Positions 15,806 through 23,304 of a stretch of DNA of 44,645 nt are shown one piece after another. The notes under the pieces are model-generated. The model searched no databases. It saw only the letters and a program-made list of their open reading frames with translations, and had not been told where the DNA came from. Position 1 is the stretch's first letter; every line of letters starts with the position of its first letter. The DNA is taken from assembly GCA_009781515.1 (NCBI GenBank), contig WQXY01000019.1, positions 1-44,645 on the forward strand, read 5' to 3'. The translations under genes were made by a program, and so were the position numbers. Source of the DNA: Oscillospiraceae bacterium. Its GTDB lineage: Bacteria > Bacillota > Clostridia > Oscillospirales > Oscillospiraceae.

Positions 15806-16366
15806 ATGTTTTTTCACGCTTCAAAAATCCCTGATTTGTCAATACTAAAGCCCCATGTATCCAATCATGGGAAGCCTTTAGTCTATCTGTCGGAAAAACG
15901 CGAAAATGTACTTGTATACCTGAGTAACGCTGTTGAAAAGCATTGTAGAGAAACGGGATTTAATCATACAGGAATATATAAAACATGGGGAAGCTATGGC
16001 TTTACGGATAACGGCATATTACATCTTGAAGAATATTATCCGAATGCTACTATTGATACTTACAGCGGTGAAAGCGGATATATTTACTCAGTTGCAAACT
16101 TGAAAAACTACCGCGAACAAGCCGATATTCCTTATGCTGTCACAACAGATGAAGCAGCTGTCGTAACCGACTGCGAGTACATTTTTGATGCTTATGCGGC
16201 AATTTTGGAAGCAGCTGAAAATGGCAAAATAGTTTTACAAAAATACTGCGACAACAGTCAGTCTATGTTAAGCTGGATTGAAAAAACTGTAAAAGCGGAG
16301 TATCAAAATGCAGAAAAACTCCCTGATTACAGGAGTTTCCTGAAAGCTAAGTTTGAATTTTTGTAA
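15806..16366 (+). CDS. Conserved-looking hypothetical protein, possibly ADP-ribosyltransferase-fold
   Basis: The 186-residue cytoplasmic protein begins MFFHASKIPDLSILKPH and then GKPLVYLSEKRENVLVYLS. This F-H-x-S...L..L.P...G.PLVY-S layout resembles the N-terminal strand and loop of ART-fold enzymes (RNA 2'-phosphotransferase or ADP-ribosyltransferase-like domains). The similarity is a weak visual match, not a family hit. The middle has YSGESGYIYSV, and the C-terminus is helical. A GGAG ribosome site precedes the ATG at 15806. It stands alone between a GNAT and the hicAB pair. Confidence 0.6.
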   Translation: MFFHASKIPDLSILKPHVSNHGKPLVYLSEKRENVLVYLSNAVEKHCRETGFNHTGIYKTWGSYGFTDNGILHLEEYYPNATIDTYSGESGYIYSVANLKNYREQADIPYAVTTDEAAVVTDCEYIFDAYAAILEAAENGKIVLQKYCDNSQSMLSWIEKTVKAEYQNAEKLPDYRSFLKAKFEFL

Positions 16367-16382
16367 AATTAAGTAATAAGTG

Positions 16383-16715
16383 CTATTTGATATAACCTTT
16401 TATTGCTTCTTCGACAACCGAGTTCAGTGTTCTACCTTGAGAAAATGAATAGATAGCAAGCTCTTTGTGTAGAGCAGGTGCAATGCGCACGTTAAATGTG
16501 CCCTTATACTCTTTTTCAGGTTCTTTACCCATTTGCATACATATTTCAAGATACTCGTCCACTGCTTCCTGAAAATCCTTGCGAAGATTTTTTACATTAT
16601 CACCCTCGAATGTAATACGGTCGTTTATGCCAATAATTCTGCCGAAAAATACATTATCTTCATCGGAAAATTCAACACTTCCATGATAGTCTTTATAACT
16701 CATTGTACTTTTCAT
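16383..16715 (-). CDS. hicB: HicB family antitoxin
   Basis: The 110-residue protein has the HicB layout: an N-terminal degraded RNase H-like half (YHGSVEFSDEDNVFFGRIIGINDRITFEGDNVKNLRKDFQEAVDEYLE) and a C-terminal ribbon-helix-helix (KGTFNVRIAPALHKELAIYSFSQGRTLNSVVEEAIKGYI) for DNA binding. In this family the antitoxin blocks the HicA RNase and represses the operon. Its start overlaps the end of the toxin gene by four bases, and the order is toxin first. Both proteins are full length, so the module looks functional. Confidence 0.92.
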   Translation of the reverse strand: MKSTMSYKDYHGSVEFSDEDNVFFGRIIGINDRITFEGDNVKNLRKDFQEAVDEYLEICMQMGKEPEKEYKGTFNVRIAPALHKELAIYSFSQGRTLNSVVEEAIKGYIK

Positions 16716-16963
16716 ATTAAACCTTCCTGTTTCAATTCATCAATCAATTCTTTAATCTGATAAGTTAGCAGTTCTTTTCTCGGATGGGGTTTATGCATGC
16801 GGAACACTTTTTTCCCTCTGATGAAGCTGACACGAGAACCGCTTGTTTTACCAGAGCTTGTCATATTATACCCGTAAAGTTCCAACAATGACTTTGCTTC
16901 ATTAAATTCAAAATCTTTAGGTTTAGACATTAGCCTCGAAGTCAGTTTTTCCTTTTTTCCCAT
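16712..16963 (-). CDS. hicA: HicA family mRNA interferase toxin
   Basis: The 83-residue protein fits HicA, a small double-stranded-RNA-binding-fold toxin that cleaves mRNA. It has FEFNEAKSLLELYGYNMTSSGKTSGSRVSFIRGKKVFRMHKPHP, in which the active histidine is expected in the HKPHP region, and the C-terminal helix LLTYQIKELIDELKQEGLI. The start at 16963 has GAGG upstream and a consensus promoter at 16983-17011. It is slightly longer than many HicA proteins because of an N-terminal KKEKLTSRLMSKPKD extension. Confidence 0.9.
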   Translation of the reverse strand: MGKKEKLTSRLMSKPKDFEFNEAKSLLELYGYNMTSSGKTSGSRVSFIRGKKVFRMHKPHPRKELLTYQIKELIDELKQEGLI

Positions 16964-16982
16964 GCTGTTATACCTCGTACTA

Positions 16983-17011
16983 AGTATATACTATTACAGA
17001 CACGATTGCAA
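16983..17011 (-). promoter_or_regulatory. hicAB promoter
   Basis: On the minus strand TTGCAA (17006-17011) and TATACT (16983-16988) are 17 bp apart. The -10 box sits in a perfect 10-bp palindrome AGTATATACT (16983-16992), a candidate binding site for the ribbon-helix-helix domain of HicB. Confidence 0.65.
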
Positions 17012-17050
17012 CTGATTTTTAGTTGCTCGCAATACTCAGAAAGGAAGTAC

Positions 17051-17124
17051 TTCCCCTCCTCGGAGGGGTGGCACGAAGTGCCGGGGTGGTTAAATGCAGG
17101 GCTTGAAACTTATTAGCACATATT
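17051..17124. repeat. 48-bp double-hairpin repeat copy 2 joined to 30-bp repeat copy 2
   Basis: Bases 17051-17098 match 14344-14391 with one difference; bases 17095-17124 match 15761-15790. Just before them, 17039-17050 reads AGAAAGGAAGTAC, like the ribosome-site leaders in front of the genes at 13901 and 17667. The stretch between hicAB and the RHH gene is thus built from pieces of intergenic sequence found elsewhere in the window. Confidence 0.75.
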
Positions 17125-17127
17125 CCA

Positions 17128-17547
17128 TTACTCGTCTGTTTCTTCAATCTCCCGTAGTGCTTCCTTGGCCTCTTTGCTTGCTACCAGCTTGCCATGCACC
17201 TTACAAGATTTAACCACTTGCTTTATCTCATTTGGTGTTATACTGTTTGAAATGTTGAGCAAACCAATAACACGTATATTTATTTTTTTATTTGATGCGA
17301 TAAAGTTTTTTACATCGTTCTTTGAAAGAGCGGTTATACCTATAGTAAACCAAAGACCGGTACTTTCTCCACTTAAGTGTTCCGGGTTTAAGAATTTTTG
17401 AAATTCATCACTATAGTTATCAAGTGATTTACGTGCAGCGCTGCGCATGAAGTCAGAACGGCTGTCAAACAAACCTCGTTCGACAAGACAATCAATTTGC
17501 CCGAGTTCTACAGGGCTGAGATTTACGGATATTTTTTCTGTTTTCAT
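17128..17547 (-). CDS. Ribbon-helix-helix (CopG-like) regulator with C-terminal sensor-like region
   Basis: The 139-residue protein begins with a ribbon-helix-helix domain, KTEKISVNLSPVELGQIDCLVERGLFDSRSDFMRSAARKSLDNY. The remaining 85 residues contain a beta-rich part (LWFTIGITALS, KKINIRVIGLLNISNSITPNEIKQVVKSCKVHGKLVAS), which looks like a ligand or protein-binding module that I cannot name. The ATG at 17547 has GGGAG upstream; the ATG at 17562 lies before that ribosome site and is rejected. Three 11-bp direct repeats downstream of its own -10 box make autoregulation likely. No toxin partner is seen next to it. Confidence 0.8.
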   Translation of the reverse strand: MKTEKISVNLSPVELGQIDCLVERGLFDSRSDFMRSAARKSLDNYSDEFQKFLNPEHLSGESTGLWFTIGITALSKNDVKNFIASNKKINIRVIGLLNISNSITPNEIKQVVKSCKVHGKLVASKEAKEALREIEETDE

Positions 17548-17570
17548 AACTATCTCCCTCATATTAGATA

Positions 17571-17629
17571 CTATTTGTATTCCATTTGGCTTCTATTTGG
17601 AGTATATTATATGTATATTACTTTGTCAA
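17571..17629 (-). promoter_or_regulatory. Consensus promoter and 11-bp direct-repeat operator of the RHH gene
   Basis: Read on the minus strand, TTGACA (17624-17629) and TATACT (17601-17606) are 17 bp apart. Downstream, CAAAT occurs three times at exact 11-bp steps (forward ATTTG at 17573, 17584 and 17595), within units like CCAAATAGAAG. One-turn direct repeats are typical operators of CopG/Arc-type proteins. Confidence 0.75.
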
Positions 17630-17666
17630 GACTTAACACTAATCTTTAAGAAAGGAAGTAATTAGT

Positions 17667-18212
17667 ATGGATATCGTAAAAGCACAGGAGATACTTGAAA
17701 AATACAACAAGGAGCAGTTTCACCTGCAGCATGCCGCTGTTGTCAGTGGTGTAATGCGTTATTTTGCAAAGGAATTTGACCCGGGACGCGAGGAGTACTG
17801 GGCTGTTGTGGGCTTGCTTCACGATGTGGACTTTGGAATGTATCCCGAGGAGCATTGCGTAAAGGGCGAGGAACTTTTGAAAGCAGAGGGCGTAGATGAA
17901 GACATTATCCGCTCTGCCATGTCGCATGGATGGTCAATGACAGGCTCAAGGTTTGAACCTGTCACTACAATGGAAAAAATCCTTTTTGCTTGTGATGAAT
18001 TAACGGGGCTGATATGGGCAACAACACTTATGCGTCCGTCAAAGTCAACCAAAGACCTTGAAGTCAGCAGTGTTAAAAAGAAGTTCAAGGACAAAAAGTT
18101 TGCTGCAGGCTGCTCACGCGAGGTTGTTTCACAAGGAGCTCAAAATCTCGGTTGGGAGCTTGACGAGCTATTTGAGCGGACAATCCTTGCAATGCGGACA
18201 CTCGAAGAATAG
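17667..18212 (+). CDS. HD domain hydrolase (HDIG type)
   Basis: The 181-residue protein is a single HD phosphohydrolase domain. HLQHAAVVSGVMRYFAKEF gives the first His, VVGLLHDVDFGMYPEEHCVKGEELL the HD pair and a further His, and DIIRSAMSHGW the next metal ligand; the final Asp is in FACDELTGLIW. Such small HD proteins remove phosphate from nucleotides or other metabolites, but the substrate is not defined. AGAAAGGAAGT-ATTAGT precedes the ATG. Its stop codon touches the stop codon of the converging ABC gene with no base between them. Confidence 0.88.
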   Translation: MDIVKAQEILEKYNKEQFHLQHAAVVSGVMRYFAKEFDPGREEYWAVVGLLHDVDFGMYPEEHCVKGEELLKAEGVDEDIIRSAMSHGWSMTGSRFEPVTTMEKILFACDELTGLIWATTLMRPSKSTKDLEVSSVKKKFKDKKFAAGCSREVVSQGAQNLGWELDELFERTILAMRTLEE

Positions 18213-21200
18213 TTACTCGCTTCGCAGTGCGTCTACGGGAGGTTTGCCTGCGGCGGCTGACGCGGGGATAAGCCCTGCCACATAGGTTAAAAACATACTG
18301 ACTGCTACGAGTAAAAACGGCACAACAGGAGGCATCAGCACAAGCTGCTCGATGTCGAGTGCGTTTAGTATGATGATATTTGCGACTATTGCAATCAGAA
18401 GTGTTGCAAGCACACCGATTACACCTGCGACAAAACCTATTATCAGCGTTTCGGCATTAAACACAAGTCTTATATTGCCTTTGCTTGCCCCGACGGCACG
18501 CAAGATGCCGATTTCTTTTTTCCGCTCAAGAACGGAAATAAATGTGATAACACCAATCATAATTGACGAAACGACGAGCGCAACGGAAACGAATGCGACA
18601 AGTGCATAACTAACCATATCAATTATATTTGTTACCGAGGACATCATAAGTCCGACAAAGTCTGTAAAATGAACGACTTTTTCCGTCTGTCCAAGCTGCT
18701 CCATTTTTGCGTTATATTCGTCCAAAATTTCTATGATTTCCTGCTTCGCTTCAAAGCTTCGCGGATAAATCAATATCTGCATCGGCACACCCGGGTCGGC
18801 ATATCCGAGCTTTGACAGGTTTTGGTCGTATGAAGTTGTTGTCGGGTTCATAATGGAAGTCATCAGTGCGAAGATTGCCTCCTCGCTGATGTCAATTTGA
18901 AATGCCTCTGCCATAACTTCGCTGTCAAAGCCTTGCATGGCGGAACTCATTTCTTCCATCATTTCTTCAAGCATTGCTGTAATGCTTCGCTCAATCTGCC
19001 CTGACATTCCGCTCATGGCAGATTGCATTTGTCTTGCCATTTGTGCCATGGCAGTCTGAATGGACTGCGTGATTTGCTCCACTACTGCCTGCATTGCCAT
19101 AGACATCTGCAGCTCTATCATAGCTGCCATTTGTGCCATGTACTCCTGCATTGCCGCCATCATATAGGCCTGTATCGCTGCGGATATCTGCGTTTCGAGT
19201 GTAGTCGGGTCAATATATTGCGACAGCTCTGCCATAATTGCAGCTTGAACCGTTGGGTTACTCATATACACATCAAAAGCGGCAGAAAGTGCAGCTTGGT
19301 CTATCGGCGGCATTAGCAGTGTCGGGTTGTTTGTCATTACATCGGACAAAAAGCCTCCCATAACGTTTGACATTATCGCTGTAATCGCCTGCGGTGGAAT
19401 GTTAATCTGTGCTGCGATTATTTGCGTCAGCTCCGCTATGTCAAACGCGGGCGGCGGAATATCAGACATATCGATATTACCGAACAAATCGCTCATATCA
19501 CCGATATCGCCCATAATATCACCGAAATCAATGTTGCCGAAATCCATACCGCTCATGTCAAAGCCGCTTAAATCAAGGCTTCCGAAATCCATATTGCTGA
19601 AATCCATAGAGTCAAAAAGGGAGTCAAGCTGCATTGCTTCGCTCAAAAGTTCTTCGTCAATAGAAATTATTCGTGAAAAATCAAACGAAGACTCGGGATT
19701 GTCCCGCTCGTGAGCGAATGTGTTGCCCGAGAGGACATTAACCTCGGGATTACTGAGTTGCTCTTTGACTATTTTTTTTGTCGATGCACTTTCCATGAGG
19801 TGCAAAATCAGCCCGGGTGTGTAGTTGACACCCTCTGAGAGCACTGTGGCAGTGGCGTCCTGATTTGGCTGGACAATGCCGACAATTTTTAAGTCAATGC
19901 CGTTTTTAATAAGTTCTTCCATAAATTCATTGTCGTTTGACTTATCAACCCACACATTAAAGGTTTCATCATATTCATAATGCTCAGCCGGATGGATTAC
20001 CTTAAAACCTGCCGCCATGAGTCTTTCATACGTGTAAAACCCTTCACTTTCCGATAATTCAACTTCCATATCAGACCTTTGCAGTATAGACTCGAGCATT
20101 GCACGCATTTCGGCACGGTCGCGTATGCCCATAGAGAAAAGTGCAAAGTCCGTTATTCTACCGCCAAACGACAACACAAGCACAGACTCGTCATAGTTTT
20201 CAGGCCAATGACCTGCGAGCAAATCATACTGTGTTTCGTATAAATCGGGATTGTTCGGAAGCTCGGCAAATACATTCATACTCGGCATAAAGCTCATTGC
20301 CGCCTGCGGTCCTATGTCACTTCCCGTCATCATTGCGCTGAATATCGAGTCGGGATTGATTTGGTCAATACCTTTTGACGTATCCGCCAAATATATCTGC
20401 GGCGTTATTTCATACATATAATGAACCGTAGTGGCGTAGCGGTCTAATCTTTCCCTGTTTTCTTCAAAATAATTCTTCAAAGAAGCAAGGTCGTTGAGGC
20501 TTTGCGTCGAAAATACGGTCTGCATGATTTGCATCTCTCTAACCGTACCCGGCGGACGCTCTCTGCCGCGTCCGTGCACGCGCTCGTCATGATTTTCACC
20601 GCCAAAAAAGCTTGACAAATCAAAGCCTTGGTCTTGAATTGCAAGAGGATAAATGCTCAGAGTTTCTTCCTCGATGTTTTTGATATATGCGTTGATACCG
20701 TTTGAAAACGCAAGGATTGTCCCAATTCCGATAATACCGATTGAGCCTGCAAAAGCAGTTGTAAATGTGCGTCCTTTTTTTGTCATTAGGTTGCTGAAAG
20801 AGAGCATAATTGCGGTAAAAAACGACATGCTCGCACGGCGCGGCTCACGTGCGACTCGTTTTTCTTCTTTATCGGGGTCAAATGGTTTGCTGTCGGATAC
20901 AACCTTTCCGTCCGTGAGATGAATTATGCGGTTGGCGTACTTTTCGGCAAGTTCGTTATTATGTGTGACCATGATAACAAGGCGGTCTTTGGCAATTCTT
21001 GTAAGAAGCTCCATGACCTGTTTGCTTGTTGTTGTATCGAGCGCACCTGTCGGCTCGTCCGCAAGCAAGATTTCAGGGTCGTTAATTATGGCACGTGCGA
21101 TAGCGACACGCTGCATTTGCCCGCCGCTGAGCTGCCCCGGCTTTTTGCGGACATGCTCTTTGAGCCCGACTTCCGCCAAAGCATCTTTTGCACGGCGGCG

Positions 21201-21554
21201 ACGCTCACTCTTTGAAACACCGCTGAGTGTCAGTGCAAGCTCTACGTTTGCCAGAACGCTCTGGTGCGGGATAAGGTTATAGCTTTGAAATACAAAGCCT
21301 ATACGGTTGTTTCTGTAGGTATCCCAATCGCTTGCTTTGTAGTTTTTAGTTGATATATCGTCGATGACAAGGTCGCCCGAGTCATAACGGTCGAGCCCTC
21401 CGATGATATTTAGCATGGTTGTTTTACCCGAACCGGACGGCCCGAGCACAGCTGCAAACTCATTGCTGCGAAATGCAACAGAAACGCCGTCCAACGCATT
21501 TTGCGTAAATCCGGCGGTAGTGTAGGACTTCATTAGATTTTTTAAGCGTAACAT
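18213..21554 (-). CDS. MacB-like ABC transporter: fused ATPase and FtsX permease with a large Met-rich extracellular insert
   Basis: This 1113-residue protein joins an N-terminal ABC ATPase (Walker A GPSGSGKTT, signature LSGGQMQR, Walker B LLADEPTGALD) to an FtsX/MacB-type permease. The first membrane segment is near residue 265; three more form the C-terminus (residues about 975-1100), with ERKKEIGILRAVGASKGNI between. Between them is a very large extracellular region of about 680 residues. It holds a run of short M/D-F/S-G repeats near residues 645-700 (MDFSNMDFGSLDLSGFDMSG and on) and a Met/Gln/Ala-rich helical stretch near 785-870 (QEYMAQMAAMIELQMSMAMQ). Related fused exporters without this insert are about 650 residues. 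It may move lipids, peptides or envelope proteins; the substrate is unknown. Confidence 0.85.
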   Translation of the reverse strand: MLRLKNLMKSYTTAGFTQNALDGVSVAFRSNEFAAVLGPSGSGKTTMLNIIGGLDRYDSGDLVIDDISTKNYKASDWDTYRNNRIGFVFQSYNLIPHQSVLANVELALTLSGVSKSERRRRAKDALAEVGLKEHVRKKPGQLSGGQMQRVAIARAIINDPEILLADEPTGALDTTTSKQVMELLTRIAKDRLVIMVTHNNELAEKYANRIIHLTDGKVVSDSKPFDPDKEEKRVAREPRRASMSFFTAIMLSFSNLMTKKGRTFTTAFAGSIGIIGIGTILAFSNGINAYIKNIEEETLSIYPLAIQDQGFDLSSFFGGENHDERVHGRGRERPPGTVREMQIMQTVFSTQSLNDLASLKNYFEENRERLDRYATTVHYMYEITPQIYLADTSKGIDQINPDSIFSAMMTGSDIGPQAAMSFMPSMNVFAELPNNPDLYETQYDLLAGHWPENYDESVLVLSFGGRITDFALFSMGIRDRAEMRAMLESILQRSDMEVELSESEGFYTYERLMAAGFKVIHPAEHYEYDETFNVWVDKSNDNEFMEELIKNGIDLKIVGIVQPNQDATATVLSEGVNYTPGLILHLMESASTKKIVKEQLSNPEVNVLSGNTFAHERDNPESSFDFSRIISIDEELLSEAMQLDSLFDSMDFSNMDFGSLDLSGFDMSGMDFGNIDFGDIMGDIGDMSDLFGNIDMSDIPPPAFDIAELTQIIAAQINIPPQAITAIMSNVMGGFLSDVMTNNPTLLMPPIDQAALSAAFDVYMSNPTVQAAIMAELSQYIDPTTLETQISAAIQAYMMAAMQEYMAQMAAMIELQMSMAMQAVVEQITQSIQTAMAQMARQMQSAMSGMSGQIERSITAMLEEMMEEMSSAMQGFDSEVMAEAFQIDISEEAIFALMTSIMNPTTTSYDQNLSKLGYADPGVPMQILIYPRSFEAKQEIIEILDEYNAKMEQLGQTEKVVHFTDFVGLMMSSVTNIIDMVSYALVAFVSVALVVSSIMIGVITFISVLERKKEIGILRAVGASKGNIRLVFNAETLIIGFVAGVIGVLATLLIAIVANIIILNALDIEQLVLMPPVVPFLLVAVSMFLTYVAGLIPASAAAGKPPVDALRSE

Positions 21555-21635
21555 TCGTTGTTCTCTTTTCTATATGGTACAGGTACACTAACACTAATTT
21601 ATGAACATGTTATGAATATAGAAAAAAGTTTACAA

Positions 21636-21770
21636 TTATGATAGAATATGCACACTATTTATGCCACCAATGCGTTGGCATTTATCGTATCTATTGAGGA
21701 AATCAAAGTTAGTTTGCATGTTTTCCAAATCGGTTAATGCCTGATGCATATACTTGATACGGAATTTCAT
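21636..21770 (-). pseudogene. Truncated ParE/RelE-like toxin gene
   Basis: An ATG at 21770 overlaps the Phd antitoxin stop codon (ATGA), the usual coupling of antitoxin and toxin. The frame encodes only 44 residues. Its start, MKFRIKYMHQALTDLENMQT, resembles the first strand and helix of ParE/RelE toxins, but the following core and active residues are missing and a stop comes early. I read it as a toxin that has lost most of its length. A short peptide with another function cannot be ruled out. Confidence 0.5.
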
Positions 21771-22042
21771 AACTCATCCTCAAAGTGCGCCCATACTTCT
21801 TCTTCCGTATACCATTTTGTGTTTGGATCTTTTGCCATTTTTTTTGCCTTTTCCAACTCGTGTTTTATATATTGATTATATAATAAACTTTCATACTCCC
21901 TGTATGCTTCTGTACCTATCAGCACAGCTGCTTCTTTTCCGTTGTGTGTGATAATTATTTGATTGCCCTCGTTAGCTAAATTAATAATTTCATTATAATT
22001 ATTTCGTAAATCTCGTACAGGTCTAGCATATGTGTTCATCAT
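21767..22042 (-). CDS. Phd/YefM family antitoxin
   Basis: The protein is about 91 residues with the Phd/YefM fold: YARPVRDLRNNYNEIINLANEGNQIIITHNGKEAAVLIGTEAYREYESLL, followed by a charged, probably disordered C-terminal tail (ELEKAKKMAKDPNTKWYTEEEVWAHFEDEL) that would bind the toxin. The ATG at 22042 is preferred because the one at 22054 touches the GAAAGG ribosome site. The conserved Phd start agrees. Promoter boxes lie upstream at 22076-22104. The partner toxin appears truncated, so the antitoxin may now be an orphan. Confidence 0.88.
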   Translation of the reverse strand: MMNTYARPVRDLRNNYNEIINLANEGNQIIITHNGKEAAVLIGTEAYREYESLLYNQYIKHELEKAKKMAKDPNTKWYTEEEVWAHFEDEL

Positions 22043-22075
22043 AAATGTGTTCATCCTTTCTTATGTAATAAACAT

Positions 22076-22104
22076 AGTGTAGCACAATACGGCTACGCAG
22101 TCAA
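22076..22104 (-). promoter_or_regulatory. Promoter of the Phd antitoxin gene
   Basis: On the minus strand TTGACT (22099-22104) and TACACT (22076-22081) are separated by 17 bp, in the short gap after the fic stop codon. The start site would lie near 22069, leaving a short leader with AAAGGATG. Confidence 0.7.
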
Positions 22105-22110
22105 GTAGGG

Positions 22111-23172
22111 TTATTCATTCTCCCAGTTCCAAATGTACTGTGTATATCGTCCGCCACTTATCTTAATAATTTGGTTATTGTCAACTAATTCTTTGAGGGC
22201 TCTTTCTACTGTTATTTTGCTTATATCGGGTAATTTCTCGAGAATATCGCGTTTTGTTATTTTTTCAAGTGTGCTTTTTATCAGTTCTTTCACTCTGTCT
22301 GTTTTCAGCAGCCCGCTTGTCATCATATCCTCTGCCCGCACAGTAAACTCTCTATAAGCAGCCAATACAAGACCAAGATAATATTTTACGAAAGCAGAAT
22401 AATCATTTTTATTATCATGCCAATTCTGAGAACTTTGTAATAAGACTTCATAATATGTTTCTTTTGATTTCTCTATTAACCGCTCAATACTGATGTATTT
22501 GCCAACTATATATCCAAAGCGATATAGTAAAAGCAACGTTATCAGTCTGCTCATTCGTCCGTTTCCGTCACTAAACGGGTGTATGCATAAAAAGTCTAAT
22601 ATGAATACCGGAATAATGAGCAATGGTTCAACATTTTTGCCTTTTACTTCTTCAAGAGCACTACAAATTTTTTCTATTGCATCATGTGTTTCCCAAGCAC
22701 TTACCGGCTCAAATCTTAAATACCTGTTGCCCTGTGTATCTACTTCTTCTATTGTGTTGTTTGTTGTTTTATAGTTACCCCCTATAGAGTTTCCGCTATA
22801 TTTATACAAATCTCTATGCAGTTGAAGAAACACATTTGGTTTTTGCAATATATAATCATGACTTTCATTAATTGATGTTAGCACATCTTTATATCCTGCT
22901 ATTTCCTGTTCATTCCTATTTTGTGGCATTACCTTATCTAAAACGAGTAGCTTCAATCTTTTTTCAGATGTATATATCCCCTCTATACGATTTGAAGAGT
23001 CAGTGCTTTGGATTTTTGCTATCTCTTTAAGTTGATGTAATATATCTTTTTTTACAGAAAAAAATACATCCTGTCTGCCTTTGTGTTCATGTATGCCGGT
23101 AAGTAGCGACACTATATCCGGCGTTAAGAGCTTTTCACATATTATTTTATATTCAAAGTTTCTCATCTGCAT
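22111..23172 (-). CDS. Class II Fic family AMPylase with C-terminal winged helix
   Basis: The 353-residue protein carries the complete Fic active site HPFSDGNGRMSR, with the catalytic His near residue 198. Fic enzymes transfer AMP, or another nucleotide part, to protein hydroxyl groups. Near the N-terminus SNRIEG fits the inhibitory S/T-x-x-x-E-G/N motif of class II Fic proteins, whose glutamate blocks ATP binding, so no separate antitoxin is needed. The C-terminal 60 residues form a winged-helix-like DNA-binding segment (ITKRDILEKLPDISKITVERALKELVDNNQIIKI). The start is uncertain: ATG at 23172 or 23166, with a TTG at 23187 possible. Two perfect palindromes around its promoter suggest that the protein regulates itself. 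Confidence 0.9.
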   Translation of the reverse strand: MQMRNFEYKIICEKLLTPDIVSLLTGIHEHKGRQDVFFSVKKDILHQLKEIAKIQSTDSSNRIEGIYTSEKRLKLLVLDKVMPQNRNEQEIAGYKDVLTSINESHDYILQKPNVFLQLHRDLYKYSGNSIGGNYKTTNNTIEEVDTQGNRYLRFEPVSAWETHDAIEKICSALEEVKGKNVEPLLIIPVFILDFLCIHPFSDGNGRMSRLITLLLLYRFGYIVGKYISIERLIEKSKETYYEVLLQSSQNWHDNKNDYSAFVKYYLGLVLAAYREFTVRAEDMMTSGLLKTDRVKELIKSTLEKITKRDILEKLPDISKITVERALKELVDNNQIIKISGGRYTQYIWNWENE

Positions 23173-23181
23173 CACCAAAAC

Positions 23182-23264
23182 ATTCAATTACATCATTTGC
23201 CGTACAAATGATGTAATTGAATTGTAACATGATAAAATTGAATGTCAAGTGTTAGTTGACATTC
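23182..23264 (-). promoter_or_regulatory. fic promoter flanked by two perfect palindromes
   Basis: An 18-bp perfect inverted repeat with a 5-nt centre (arms 23182-23199 and 23205-23222, starting ATTCAATTACATC) lies between promoter and start codon. A second one (GAATGTCAA at 23240-23248, TTGACATTC at 23256-23264) lies upstream. On the minus strand the -35 TTGACA (23243-23248) is inside the second palindrome, and TACAAT (about 23221-23226) is a fair -10 box 16 bp away. ATTCAATT recurs several times. Binding by the winged helix of Fic itself is a reasonable guess. Confidence 0.7.
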
Positions 23265-23304
23265 TGTTGTATAATGTATTTAATTTGTTTCGGTGTTCAA
23301 CTTA

